From contig CAJUIP010000012.1 of the NCBI GenBank assembly GCA_910586315.1, forward strand, positions 65,632-83,159: a stretch of DNA of 17,528 nucleotides. Reading direction: 5' to 3'. This document shows positions 6,878 to 14,816 of this stretch, one piece after another. This DNA comes from an uncultured Lachnospiraceae bacterium (GTDB taxonomy: Bacteria; Bacillota; Clostridia; Lachnospirales; Lachnospiraceae). The notes beneath the pieces are model-generated. The model did no database searches. It was not told the origin of the DNA and saw only the letters and a program-made list of their open reading frames with translations. How positions within the stretch are numbered: position 1 is the stretch's first letter; each line of letters opens with the position of its first letter. The translations under genes were made by a program, and so were the position numbers.

Positions 6878-7804
6878 TCATTTTAGCACATTAAAGTTTT
6901 TGCGTCCAGCCCTTTCCTCAAAAAGCAGAAATTTCTCCACTACTTTTGCGACTCCGTCCTCATTGTTGGAATCGGTGATATAATCGGCTGCTTTCCGCAC
7001 CGGAAGCACGGCGTTTTCCATGGCCACTCCGAGACCTGCAAAACGTATCATGGAAAGGTCATTATATCCGTCTCCGCAGGCAATCATTTCCTCCCTGGAC
7101 ATCCCCAGAGTCTCCAAAAGCCGCTCCAGGCTCTGGGCCTTGTCAATTCCCTTTGGGAGAATCTCCAGAAAATGCGGCTCGGAACGGTATACACTGAAAT
7201 TTTTCCCCAGAGCCGCCTTCACCCTTGGCTCCACAAGAGCCAGATAATCCCCGTCGTCCAGCATCAGAAATTTAGGCACCGTAAAATCCACATAGGAAGC
7301 CATGTCCTCCACCTCCCGCATGGGCATATGGTTAATTCTGCTTTCGATTTTGGCATAAGGGCATTCCCTGTTATTTACCACAAGATGCCCGCCCTCATAA
7401 GTAAGAATATCCACCCGGTGCTCCATGGCGAGCCCAATGATCCTGCCGTTTGACTCCACAGGAAGCTGTCTGGAAAACACCGTCTCCCCTGTTTCGCAGT
7501 TTATAATCAGCCCCCCGTTATAGGATAAAATATATCCGCCAAACCTGGAAAGTTCCAGTTCTTTTGCAAGGGGCATGACTCCCTGCGTAGGACGCCCGGA
7601 AGCCAGAACCACCTTTTTTCCGCGTCTCTGTGCTTCCATCAGGGCATCCCTGGTTCTCGGGGTAATGACTTTATCTCTGTTGGTAAGAGTCCCGTCCAAA
7701 TCCAGAACTATGATCCCATACCCGCCCGGGCTTCCCGAAACACAGCCTCTTTGGGCAGGTGTCCGGCCTTCCCCGGACAACAATCTTTCTTTTTTCTTTT
7801 GCAT
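6878..7804 (-). CDS. Cof-type HAD-IIB family sugar-phosphate phosphatase
   Basis: A 308-residue haloacid dehalogenase-like hydrolase of the Cof subfamily, which dephosphorylates sugar phosphates and similar small molecules with Mg2+. Motif I is DLDGTL with Asp35 and Asp37. Motif II is VVLASGRP. The motif III lysine lies in LPKGIDKAQ and motif IV is GDGYNDLSMI. The mobile C2-type cap lies between (roughly 110-220). About 28 extra, basic and low-complexity residues precede motif I; GGAG 8 bases before the ATG supports this long start, so the extension is probably real. The gene lies 32 bases after ptsI, so it is likely cotranscribed with the sugar PTS and may clear excess sugar phosphate, which is an inference from context. 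Confidence 0.93.
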   Translation of the reverse strand: MQKKKERLLSGEGRTPAQRGCVSGSPGGYGIIVLDLDGTLTNRDKVITPRTRDALMEAQRRGKKVVLASGRPTQGVMPLAKELELSRFGGYILSYNGGLIINCETGETVFSRQLPVESNGRIIGLAMEHRVDILTYEGGHLVVNNRECPYAKIESRINHMPMREVEDMASYVDFTVPKFLMLDDGDYLALVEPRVKAALGKNFSVYRSEPHFLEILPKGIDKAQSLERLLETLGMSREEMIACGDGYNDLSMIRFAGLGVAMENAVLPVRKAADYITDSNNEDGVAKVVEKFLLFEERAGRKNFNVLK

Positions 7805-7836
7805 CTTGAAAACTCCTGTCCTTTTCCTTTGGATGA

Positions 7837-9501
7837 TTACAGCAGTCCGGAGGTACTTAAGCTGCTAGGATTCCCCAAATCCGTCATGCGGATTTTCTGA
7901 CGGACCGGAAGCAGGAAAGCAGGAGAAACTGACAGCTCATCAATTCCCATTCTCAAAAATTCCTCTGTCAGGGTGATATCCGCTCCAAGCTCTCCGCAGA
8001 TTCCCACCATGCACCCGGCCTCATGGCCGCATTTTGCCACATACTCAATAAGTTTTAACACCGCCGGATGATGGGAATCGTAAAACATATCCAGCTTGTC
8101 ATTCTGTCTGTCAATGGCCAGGACATACTGAGTCAGGTCATTGGTGCCGATGCTGAAAAAATCCACCTCCCTGGCCAGATCCCTGCTTATGACGGCCGCC
8201 GCCGGGGTTTCAATCATGATGCCGAGAGCCACTTGTCCGAACGGCACAGACCGGGAGGCCAGTTCTTTTTTCACGTTCTCGACGATCTCCTTAATGCGTT
8301 TCACTTCCCAGAGTGAGGTAATCATGGGAAACATCACGGATATTTTTCCAAAAGCGCTGGCACGGTAAATGGCCCGAAGCTGGGTTTTAAAAACCTCCGG
8401 CCGCTCCAGGCAGATGCGGATAGCCCGAAAGCCCATGGCCGGATTCTCTTCCTTTCCCAGATCAAAATATCCGGCTGTTTTGTCGGCCCCGATATCCAGG
8501 GTCCGTATGATAACCTCCTTGCCCGCCATCATCTCCGCCACATGGCGGTAAGCCAGAAACTGCTCCTCCTCGGTGGGATACGTCTCCTTCCCCAGATACA
8601 AAAATTCACTGCGGAACAGACCGATTCCCGCCGCATTGTATTTCAGCACATCAGCCACATCCGACACGCTTCCAATGTTCCCGTAAAGCCGGATGCGGGT
8701 TCCGTCCAGAGTCACATCTTCCTCATCCTTAAGTTCCATCAGAAGACGCTCCCTGTTTTCCTCGTCCTCCTTCTTCTTTCCCATTTTTCGAAGGAAGTCC
8801 TCGTCCGGGTCTATATAAAGGGTCCCCGTTTCCCCGTCAATCACTGCGGTTTTCCCGTCCCACTCTTCCTTTACCGGTACAGAAACCAGGGCGGGTATAT
8901 TCATGGTTCTGGCCAGAATGGCCGTGTGGGAGTTTAAAGAGCCCTGTTCTGTGACAAAGCCTAAAAGCATGTCCTTTTCAAGCTGTACGGTCTCGCTGGG
9001 CGCCAGGTCGTAAGCGGCCAGAATCACCGGCTCAGAAAGAACATGGCCGGACAAACTGTTTCCGGAAAGCAGCGTCAGAAGCCGGTCCGACACGTCCTTC
9101 ACATCCACGGCCCTGGCTTTAAAATATTCATCTTCCATCTCAGAAAACAGACGCCGGAAGTTATCCGCCGTGACTGCCACGGCATACTCTGCATTGACCC
9201 TCTGACTGGTAATGATATTATATACCGAATCCCGGTAATCCTCGTCCGTAAGCATCATTTTGTGAACCTCAAAGACAGCCGCGTTGACCTTTCCCACCTC
9301 CTGGCATGCCTTTTCATACAGAACCTCCAGCTCGGCCTCCGCCTTTCTCAGTGCCTCCTCATAGCGGCCGATCTCCTCCCTGACATCAGACACGCCTCTT
9401 CTTACCACCTGGCTTTCCGACTTCCTGTGATACAGAATTCTTCCGATGGCAATTTTATTTAAAATTGATTTTCCCTGAATCGTTTCCACGTTTTCCCCCA
9501 T
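7837..9501 (-). CDS. ptsI: PTS Enzyme I (phosphoenolpyruvate-protein phosphotransferase)
   Basis: A 554-residue Enzyme I, which takes phosphate from PEP and passes it to HPr to energise sugar uptake; cytosolic dimer. The active-site histidine is His192 in GSLNSHTAILAR (usual form GGxTSHTAI). The PEP-binding barrel carries the second signature DFFSIGTNDLTQYVLAIDR, and the catalytic cysteine is Cys502 in GICGELG. The arginine-containing segments IGLFRSEFLY and GFRAIRICL are also present. The ATG at 9501 has only a distant AGGAG; an in-frame GTG four codons later follows GGGGGA and could be the true start. It lies 52 bases after the EIICBA gene. No ptsH is present, so HPr must be encoded elsewhere. 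Confidence 0.95.
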   Translation of the reverse strand: MGENVETIQGKSILNKIAIGRILYHRKSESQVVRRGVSDVREEIGRYEEALRKAEAELEVLYEKACQEVGKVNAAVFEVHKMMLTDEDYRDSVYNIITSQRVNAEYAVAVTADNFRRLFSEMEDEYFKARAVDVKDVSDRLLTLLSGNSLSGHVLSEPVILAAYDLAPSETVQLEKDMLLGFVTEQGSLNSHTAILARTMNIPALVSVPVKEEWDGKTAVIDGETGTLYIDPDEDFLRKMGKKKEDEENRERLLMELKDEEDVTLDGTRIRLYGNIGSVSDVADVLKYNAAGIGLFRSEFLYLGKETYPTEEEQFLAYRHVAEMMAGKEVIIRTLDIGADKTAGYFDLGKEENPAMGFRAIRICLERPEVFKTQLRAIYRASAFGKISVMFPMITSLWEVKRIKEIVENVKKELASRSVPFGQVALGIMIETPAAAVISRDLAREVDFFSIGTNDLTQYVLAIDRQNDKLDMFYDSHHPAVLKLIEYVAKCGHEAGCMVGICGELGADITLTEEFLRMGIDELSVSPAFLLPVRQKIRMTDLGNPSSLSTSGLL

Positions 9502-9553
9502 CCGTACGGTTTCACCGCTCCTTCTGTCATTGTATACGCAAATACTGCCATAA

Positions 9554-11767
9554 TCAACTATTTTCCTCCTGTTTTTCTTCCTTTGCGGACTTCTCAGTCA
9601 GAAATTCATCCACAGCCAGGAAGTCCTCCCCGGCCTTAACGGTTCCCCGGCATAAAAGCCGGACTCTTTGGGAGTCGGAGAGCTCAGGAAGCAAAACCGG
9701 AGAAGCCAGAGACGGGGCATGGGACTTTATAAAATCCAGGTTCAGGCGCATGATTGCATCTCCCCGCTTCAACTGGTCCCCTTCCTGGACCATGACCTTA
9801 AAGCCGTTTCCCTTAAGCTTTACTGTGTCGATTCCCACATGAATCAGCAGAGAAAGGCCTTCTTTCGTCGTAAGCCCCAAGGCATGTTTCGTGGGAAAAA
9901 CAAAGCTTACAGTCCCGTCCGCGGGGGCGCGGACAATGGGATCGGCAGGCGTGATTATGGCTCCCTGTCCCATCATGCCGGCCGCAAAGCCCTCATCCGG
10001 CGCTTCAGAAAGCGGCGCCGCCGCCCCCGTCATGGGACTTCCAATAACCACGGTGCGGCATACCTCTCCGGCGGTTTCCTCACGCTCCGCCTCCCGTTCA
10101 TATCCTGTATTTTCCTCACGGCCCGGCTCCCGCTCATGGCCGGCAGTTTCCCCGCGGTCCATATATTCCTCCAGATCCGACTTTATCACGGTCACTCCCG
10201 GTCCATAAATGATCTGCACGCCCTGGCCCTTTTTTATCACTCCGGAAGCCCCTGTGGATTTTAACAGGCTCTCGTCCACCTTCCCCGCGTCAAGAACAGT
10301 ACAGCGGAGCCTGGTGGCGCAGCAGTCCACATCCGAGATATTGGAAAGACCTCCAAGGCCCTGGACAATGGCCTTTGTCCGCTCTCCGGGTGCGTCAGTT
10401 CCCGCCGCTCCCCTCTTCGGTTCGCCGCTGTTTCGCGTCTTCCCATTTTTCTCTTCCACATCCTTCCTCGTGTACAGCTTCACTTCCTGACCTTCCTCTC
10501 GTCCGGGAGTCTTAAAATCAAATTTCTTTATCAAGAATGTGAAAAGACCGTAATATACCAGAAAATACAAAAGACCCACAACCACAATCCAGACCCAGCC
10601 TGTCTTTTCATTTCCCTGAAGAATTCCAAATAAAAACAGGTCGATAAGTCCCCCGGAGAAGGTCATGCCCACGCCCACCTGAAACATATGCATAAGCATA
10701 TAAGCGGCGCCCGCCATCACGCAGTGAATCACATAGAGGAGCGGTGCCACAAACAGAAAGGTAAATTCCAGCGGTTCCGTAATTCCCGTAAGCATGGAAG
10801 TCAGCGCTGCGGACAGAAGAAGCCCGGACACTGCCTTTCTCTTTTCCGGCAGCGCCGTCCGGTACATGGCAAGCGCCGCCCCGGGAAGCCCGAAAATCAT
10901 CAGCGGAAATTTTCCCGACATAAACCGGGTGGCGGAAACGGCAAAACGTGAGACTTCCGGATCTGCAAGCTGGGCAAAGAAAATATTCTGCGCTCCTTCC
11001 ACCATGCGGCCGCCCACCTCCATGGTCCCTCCCACAGCCGTCTGCCAGAACGGAATATAGAATACATGGTGGAGGCCAAAGGGAATCAGCGCCCGCTCCA
11101 TAAGGCCATAAAACCAGGTGCCTGTATATCCGGATTTCAGCACAAAGCTTCCCACATGAGAAATCGCCGTCTGAATGGGAGGCCAGATAAAATACATAAG
11201 TATTCCCACAACCACATAAACCAGGGCGCTGATAATCGGCACAAACCGGGTGCCTCCGAAAAAAGATAATACCTGAGGCAGCTCAATCCGGTAAAACCGA
11301 TTGTGGAGCCAGGCTACCCCCAGTCCCACCAGAATTCCGCCGAACACGCCCATCTGGAGTGAAGGGATTCCCACCACCAGGGCGCCTGCGCCTGCGGGAA
11401 GCGCCTCTGTGCCGCCGTGAATGGAAATCATGGCGCTTATTGCCGCATGCATGATGAAAAAAGCAATGGCCGCCGCCAGCGCCGCCACTTCCTTTTCCTT
11501 TTTCGCCATGCCGATGGCTACACCCATGGCAAAGAGAATTGGCAGGTTTGCAAAGACAATATCGCCTGCCTGACTCATAACTGTAAAAATCATGTTCGGA
11601 ACGGTACCTGGTCCCATGAGTCCCATGAGCCCATAGGCGGAAAGCATGGTAGTGTTGGAAAATGAGCCCCCGATTCCCAATAAAAGTCCGGCAACCGGGA
11701 GAATTGCGATGGGCAACATAAAGGACCGCCCCACCCGCTGCAATACGCCAAAAAAGTTATTTTTCAT
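9554..11767 (-). CDS. PTS glucose/maltose-superfamily transporter, EIICBA fusion
   Basis: A 737-residue permease that imports and phosphorylates a sugar. Residues 1 to about 395 are the membrane EIIC domain (MKNNFFGVLQRVGRS start, PFGLHHVFYIPFWQT, MSGKFPLMIFGLPGAAL). EIIB carries the phospho-cysteine Cys483 in DVDCCATRLR. EIIA (about 580-737) has PTKHALGL and the phospho-histidine His643 in LLIHVGIDTVKLKG. A charged linker with 12-residue repeats joins EIIB and EIIA. The ATG at 11767 is preferred because GAGG lies 8 bases upstream; the open frame extends to 11815 without support. The EIIC sequence most resembles the glucose, maltose and alpha-glucoside branch, so glucose or an alpha-glucoside is the likely sugar. 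It heads the operon with ptsI and the HAD gene. Confidence 0.93.
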   Translation of the reverse strand: MKNNFFGVLQRVGRSFMLPIAILPVAGLLLGIGGSFSNTTMLSAYGLMGLMGPGTVPNMIFTVMSQAGDIVFANLPILFAMGVAIGMAKKEKEVAALAAAIAFFIMHAAISAMISIHGGTEALPAGAGALVVGIPSLQMGVFGGILVGLGVAWLHNRFYRIELPQVLSFFGGTRFVPIISALVYVVVGILMYFIWPPIQTAISHVGSFVLKSGYTGTWFYGLMERALIPFGLHHVFYIPFWQTAVGGTMEVGGRMVEGAQNIFFAQLADPEVSRFAVSATRFMSGKFPLMIFGLPGAALAMYRTALPEKRKAVSGLLLSAALTSMLTGITEPLEFTFLFVAPLLYVIHCVMAGAAYMLMHMFQVGVGMTFSGGLIDLFLFGILQGNEKTGWVWIVVVGLLYFLVYYGLFTFLIKKFDFKTPGREEGQEVKLYTRKDVEEKNGKTRNSGEPKRGAAGTDAPGERTKAIVQGLGGLSNISDVDCCATRLRCTVLDAGKVDESLLKSTGASGVIKKGQGVQIIYGPGVTVIKSDLEEYMDRGETAGHEREPGREENTGYEREAEREETAGEVCRTVVIGSPMTGAAAPLSEAPDEGFAAGMMGQGAIITPADPIVRAPADGTVSFVFPTKHALGLTTKEGLSLLIHVGIDTVKLKGNGFKVMVQEGDQLKRGDAIMRLNLDFIKSHAPSLASPVLLPELSDSQRVRLLCRGTVKAGEDFLAVDEFLTEKSAKEEKQEENS
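10064..10150 (-). repeat. 36-bp tandem repeat in the EIIB-EIIA linker
   Basis: Two full 36-bp units (10115-10150 and 10079-10114) and a partial third (to about 10064) encode TAGHEREPGREE, NTGYEREAEREE and TAGE. The units differ at several bases, so the duplication is not fresh. They lie in the hydrophilic linker, where length change should be tolerated. Confidence 0.8.
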
Positions 11768-11847
11768 ATCCGTTACCTCATTTGCACAATGTTTTTCTCC
11801 TATCAGTATGAACATTTCCCTCCTGCTTTATCCATTTACAAAACCAT

Positions 11848-11876
11848 TTGACATTTATGTGTTTTTTCCCCATAAT
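11848..11876 (+). promoter_or_regulatory. Promoter of the C39-like gene
   Basis: TTGACA (11848-11853) and CATAAT (11871-11876) with a 17-bp spacer. Transcription should start near 11883, leaving a leader of about 120 bases before the coding region. A clear promoter for the divergent PTS operon was not found in the same gap. Confidence 0.8.
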
Positions 11877-11912
11877 GAAGGTAGTAACATATGTTCCGCA
11901 CGGTGAAAAATA

Positions 11913-11985
11913 CTGCAGCGGAGATGAAAATGTCGCTGTCGCGCCCCGCCGCAGGCGGAGAATCCTGCAGCGCAGGATTCTTTTT
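11913..11985 (+). terminator. Leader terminator/attenuator before the C39-like gene
   Basis: A perfect 9-bp stem GAATCCTGC (11960-11968) and GCAGGATTC (11972-11980) with a 3-base loop is followed at once by five T residues: a textbook intrinsic terminator between the promoter and the ribosome site. Directly upstream CCGCC-GCA-GGCGG (11946-11958) forms a second hairpin. CTGCAGCGG (11913-11921) can instead pair with CCGCCGCAG (11946-11954) with one mismatch, so the leader has alternative folds. The signal is unknown; no T-box sequence and no known riboswitch core was recognised. Confidence 0.65.
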
Positions 11986-12003
11986 CATTAAGGAGGTATT
12001 AAA

Positions 12004-12591
12004 ATGAAGTATTTAAACCAGCTTGACTATCCCACGCTCCCCTATCCCACGGATGTAAGCAACCCGGACAGCAAATTTGTACATCTTTTTATCAAGGAAG
12101 CCGGATGCGGCCTGTGCTGTCTGGCCATGATGGTTGACCAGCTCACCAGCAAATCCATTTCCTTAAAGCGTCTGATTTCCCTGTCCATAAAAAATAAGGC
12201 CAACTTAACCCCAGGCACTGACTTAAAGATTATGGGGCCCGTTGTGGCCGGACTCTATGATCTGGAATTCCAGACTACAAGCAGTATAAAAAAGGCTGTG
12301 AAACACCTGCAGAGCGGCGGCAGCGTCATCGCAAATGTGGGCGGGGACCGGGAAGGCTACACCGGCGTATTTTCCCATGGCGGCCATTATATTCTTCTCC
12401 TTTCCGCCTCGAAAGACATCGTATGCGTTTTGGATCCGTCCTTAAAGGACGATAAATTCGACGAGCCGGAGCGCCAGGGCAAAGTCCGCGTGGACGCCCC
12501 CTTTGCCTACTGCACTCCTGACCTTCTGGAAATTGAAACAGGGAACAGAAATCCGGGATTCTATCTGTTCTCCAGAAAAATCCCGCAGTAA
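12004..12591 (+). CDS. C39-like cysteine peptidase-fold protein
   Basis: A 195-residue protein with the pattern of the papain-like C39/BtrH-type peptidase domain. The candidate nucleophile is Cys35 in KEAGCGLCCLAMM, the base His128 in FSHGGHYILLL, and the third residue Asp144 in VLDPS. It lacks a signal peptide, membrane helices or an ABC transporter domain, so it is a stand-alone cytosolic member and not a bacteriocin exporter. A strong TAAGGAGG ribosome site lies at 11989-11996. A Gly-Gly leader-cleaving role is possible but no substrate peptide or exporter is nearby; a non-proteolytic role is equally open. It is expressed from its own promoter through a leader terminator and is divergent from the PTS operon. 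Confidence 0.75.
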   Translation: MKYLNQLDYPTLPYPTDVSNPDSKFVHLFIKEAGCGLCCLAMMVDQLTSKSISLKRLISLSIKNKANLTPGTDLKIMGPVVAGLYDLEFQTTSSIKKAVKHLQSGGSVIANVGGDREGYTGVFSHGGHYILLLSASKDIVCVLDPSLKDDKFDEPERQGKVRVDAPFAYCTPDLLEIETGNRNPGFYLFSRKIPQ

Positions 12592-12622
12592 CCTTATGTT
12601 TCCCGAAATCGGATATGTGAGT

Positions 12623-12669
12623 CAAGACCACCGGCTTAGCCGGTGGCTTGTTCTGCCCCTATAAGGGGC
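12623..12669. repeat. Twin-hairpin end of an IS200/IS605-like element
   Basis: CCACCGGC-TTA-GCCGGTGG (12628-12646), extended by CAAG/CTTG around one bulged A, is followed by GCCCCT-ATA-AGGGGC (12655-12669). This pair resembles the subterminal hairpins at ends of IS605-group elements in clostridia, as I remember them. No tnpA or tnpB lies beside it, so it is a solo end or a small palindromic derivative. It may also terminate the C39-like gene transcript. Confidence 0.55.
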
Positions 12670-12773
12670 TTGCTCAGTGCTTCCTTATTCCGGCTCTGTA
12701 TCTGCATGGAGCATATGGATTCCTTTCCTGTATGGCTTTTAAAAAGCGGGACAGCCGTGGTTGCCATTTTTGA

Positions 12774-12934
12774 TTATGGCAGTTGTTTCATCTGTTCTTT
12801 TGTCAGGAAATAAATTGCCTTTTGCGGAACGCGGCTGTAAGGGATTTCCAATATCTGCTGGCACATCAGGATAAATTCCGGATGCTGGAATATAACATAC
12901 CGGAAAAGGAGTGAATGGCAGCGAGGCGTTGGTT
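12774..12934 (-). pseudogene. Tyrosine recombinase fragment, frameshifted
   Basis: The minus strand encodes NQRLAAIHSF, then after a one-base shift FRYVIFQHPEF, QQILEIPYSRVPQKAI and YFLTKEQMK before a stop. This matches the stretch joining the SAM-like N-terminal domain to the catalytic domain of phage-integrase-type tyrosine recombinases found on mobile elements. The frame breaks at the A4 run 12904-12907; one extra base there would restore a continuous reading. The catalytic Arg-His-Arg-Tyr region is absent, so it is inactive debris. Confidence 0.65.
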
Positions 12935-13174
12935 CTACGATGCTATCGAATAATTCCTTGCATGCTCAAGGGCGGCTGTGCTGTAGCATTTCCCATAGTC
13001 TGATCGGAAAAAGAAATCATCCTGTGTTAAATTTTTGTGAACCAGAGCATGATATTCCCGATACCTGTCAGTAAGGGTTCCGGATAATAGAATGATACGG
13101 TCGCGGTAATCCTTGGCCTCTTTTATAGAAAGGATGCCATTCTTTAAATCGACAGTTCCAAGATAGGCATGAAG
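12935..13174 (-). pseudogene. Unrecognised gene fragment, 79 codons without a start
   Basis: An open stretch without a methionine start reads LHAYLGTVDLKNGILS, KDYRDRIILLSGTLTDRY and DDFFFRSDYGKCYSTAAL, and stops at 12935-12937 exactly where the recombinase fragment begins. Composition is protein-like, and it lies in mobile-element debris. I do not recognise the family. From here to 13330 nothing else is convincing; a CCCCG/CGGGG hairpin near 13297-13308 lacks a T run in either direction. Confidence 0.35.
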
Positions 13175-13330
13175 CTATACGAGCACAAAAAGTACGATAT
13201 TCAGTTAAGTTCTGACAATTTTCGCAATCGCCAGTAGCATGATATTTCTAAAATAGGTATGTCAAAGCCCTGCCCATACAGACATTTTTTCTTTCCCCGT
13301 CCGGGGCGGATTTCAAATTATGAACCTTGA

Positions 13331-14722
13331 TTATTTTGAAGTATGCAGCCTTTTTTCAAATGTATAAAAAGCTATGAAAAGAGTGATTATTTCTGCAATA
13401 ATTTGTGTCCATAAAAGTCCAAGCGAACCAAACACAAAATTCATAATATACATAATCGGTATGTAAAAAACACACTGACGCAGCGCTGCCAGAAGAAGCG
13501 TATTTTTCCCGTCCCCCATTGCCTGCAAAGTATATGTTATGTGAAAATTCATAAAAGCAAAGGGTGCTGCCAGACATCGAAATCGAAGGAATGTAATGCC
13601 GAACGCAACCGTTTTTAATGTATCGGCTGCACTCCCGGATGATGTACTGATAAAAATACGAATAATATTATCCGAAAAGGTTTCATAAAAAAGGATACTT
13701 ATTGCCGATACAATAAGTCCTGCTATCCTGGCCCTGCTAATAACAGATCGCATACGCTTCGTATTTCCTGACGAATAATTGTACGCTACCAATGGCATCA
13801 TTCCCTGGCACAGTCCAATTCCTGTATTGAGTGGAATTCGCTCTGCTTTCAGAACAATTCCCAATGCCGCTAATTGATAATCTCCATATCCAGCCATTAG
13901 CGCATTCAAAAATAGATTTGCAATATCATAAAATAAAACAGTCAATGCGGAAGGCAAACCGACAGAAAGAACCAGTTTTTGATTTTGCGTTTCCGGCAGC
14001 CCCGTTCTAAGTGAAATACAAAGGCTGGTTTTTCCTCGCATACAAAACAATGTTATCAAAAAATAGAGCGTAGCAATCAAATTAGAAAGCATAGTCGCTA
14101 ACGCCGCGCCCGTCACCTCCTGACCGGCGGGCAGAATAACAAACATAAACAGTGGGTCTAAGATAATATTCAATACTGCTCCCATGCTCAATCCAAAACT
14201 TGCCTGTTTTGCAAAGCCAACACTCCGCAGCAAATGTGCCATAGTTGCAGATAATACAGTTGGCGTTGTTCCCAGTACAACAACGAGAAGCATATATTCC
14301 CGCGCATAGGTAATCGTATCTGAAGATGCGCCCAATAATTGCAAAAGCGGATTGAGAAAAACAAATCCTATCAATGAAAAAACAATGGATACTGCAATCG
14401 CTGAATAGAAACTAAAAGCACAGACTTTTTTTGCCTGTTCTTCCTGTTTTGAACCTAACAACCGTGAAATCAGGCTCCCGCCTCCAACGCCAAAAAGATT
14501 GGCAAGTGCCGCCGTCATGGAAAACACAGGGTAAACTAATGATACTGCCGCGATCATATAAGAATTTCCTGTACGTCCAACAAAATATGCGTCTGCAAGA
14601 TTGTAAATCAGCGTAATGAGCTGACTGATAATGGTGGGGATTGCCAGCGAAGCAAGCGCTTTGTTGACTGGCATTTTTTCAAAAAGTTCCTGATTTCCCC
14701 CATTTGTACTTTGTGTTACCAT
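13331..14722 (-). CDS. MATE-family exporter controlled by a MerR-type promoter
   Basis: A 463-residue, probably twelve-helix MATE exporter, distinct from the one at 5047. Family segments include MPVNKALASLAIPTIISQL, LIYNLADAYFVGRTGN, the GVGGGSLISRLLGSK loop, and MMPLVAYNYSSGN in the second half. GAGGAG lies 8 bases before the ATG at 14722; the open frame reaches 14767 but those codons overlap the -10 region. It is the last gene of a MerR, LUD, MATE set on the minus strand and has its own promoter with 19-bp spacing, so it is probably induced by the MerR protein when a toxic compound is present. Base composition is lower in G+C than in the PTS operon, consistent with transfer. Substrate unknown. 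Confidence 0.92.
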   Translation of the reverse strand: MVTQSTNGGNQELFEKMPVNKALASLAIPTIISQLITLIYNLADAYFVGRTGNSYMIAAVSLVYPVFSMTAALANLFGVGGGSLISRLLGSKQEEQAKKVCAFSFYSAIAVSIVFSLIGFVFLNPLLQLLGASSDTITYAREYMLLVVVLGTTPTVLSATMAHLLRSVGFAKQASFGLSMGAVLNIILDPLFMFVILPAGQEVTGAALATMLSNLIATLYFLITLFCMRGKTSLCISLRTGLPETQNQKLVLSVGLPSALTVLFYDIANLFLNALMAGYGDYQLAALGIVLKAERIPLNTGIGLCQGMMPLVAYNYSSGNTKRMRSVISRARIAGLIVSAISILFYETFSDNIIRIFISTSSGSAADTLKTVAFGITFLRFRCLAAPFAFMNFHITYTLQAMGDGKNTLLLAALRQCVFYIPIMYIMNFVFGSLGLLWTQIIAEIITLFIAFYTFEKRLHTSK

Positions 14723-14758
14723 AGCATTTACTCCTCGTTGTATCTGTAATATGAGTAT

Positions 14759-14789
14759 AAAATACACCCTAAACCTTGTTGAGAGTCAA
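14759..14789 (-). promoter_or_regulatory. MerR-type promoter of the MATE gene
   Basis: On the minus strand TTGACT (14784-14789) and TATTTT (14759-14764) are separated by 19 bp, the over-long spacing that MerR-family activators correct by twisting DNA. The spacer contains the dyad CCTTG (14774-14778) with CAAGG (14787-14791). The same element recurs at 15485-15515. Confidence 0.7.
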
Positions 14790-14800
14790 GGCTTAGGGTG
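14765..14800. repeat. Long dyad overlapping the MATE promoter
   Basis: CACCCTAA (14765-14772) and TTAGGGTG (14793-14800) enclose CCTTG/CAAGG (14774-14778 with 14787-14791), giving 13 paired positions around an 8-base centre. It spans the promoter spacer and -35. It may be an operator and, as RNA, could also form a hairpin ending the upstream LUD transcript. Confidence 0.75.
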
Positions 14801-14816
14801 CATTTCCTGAAAGTTA

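Noticed and set aside
10064..10150. Short tandem repeats as a CRISPR-like array
   Set aside because: The units are contiguous, imperfect, in frame and encode a protein linker; no spacers exist.
9668..10490. Several plus-strand frames opposite the PTS permease
   Set aside because: They mirror the EIIB and EIIA domains, which carry intact active-site motifs.
11875..11990. Possible leader peptide over the C39-like gene leader
   Set aside because: Its ATG overlaps the -10 hexamer, so it lies upstream of the predicted transcription start.
13297..13308. CCCCG/CGGGG hairpin as terminator of the second MATE gene
   Set aside because: No T run follows the stem in the direction of the gene.
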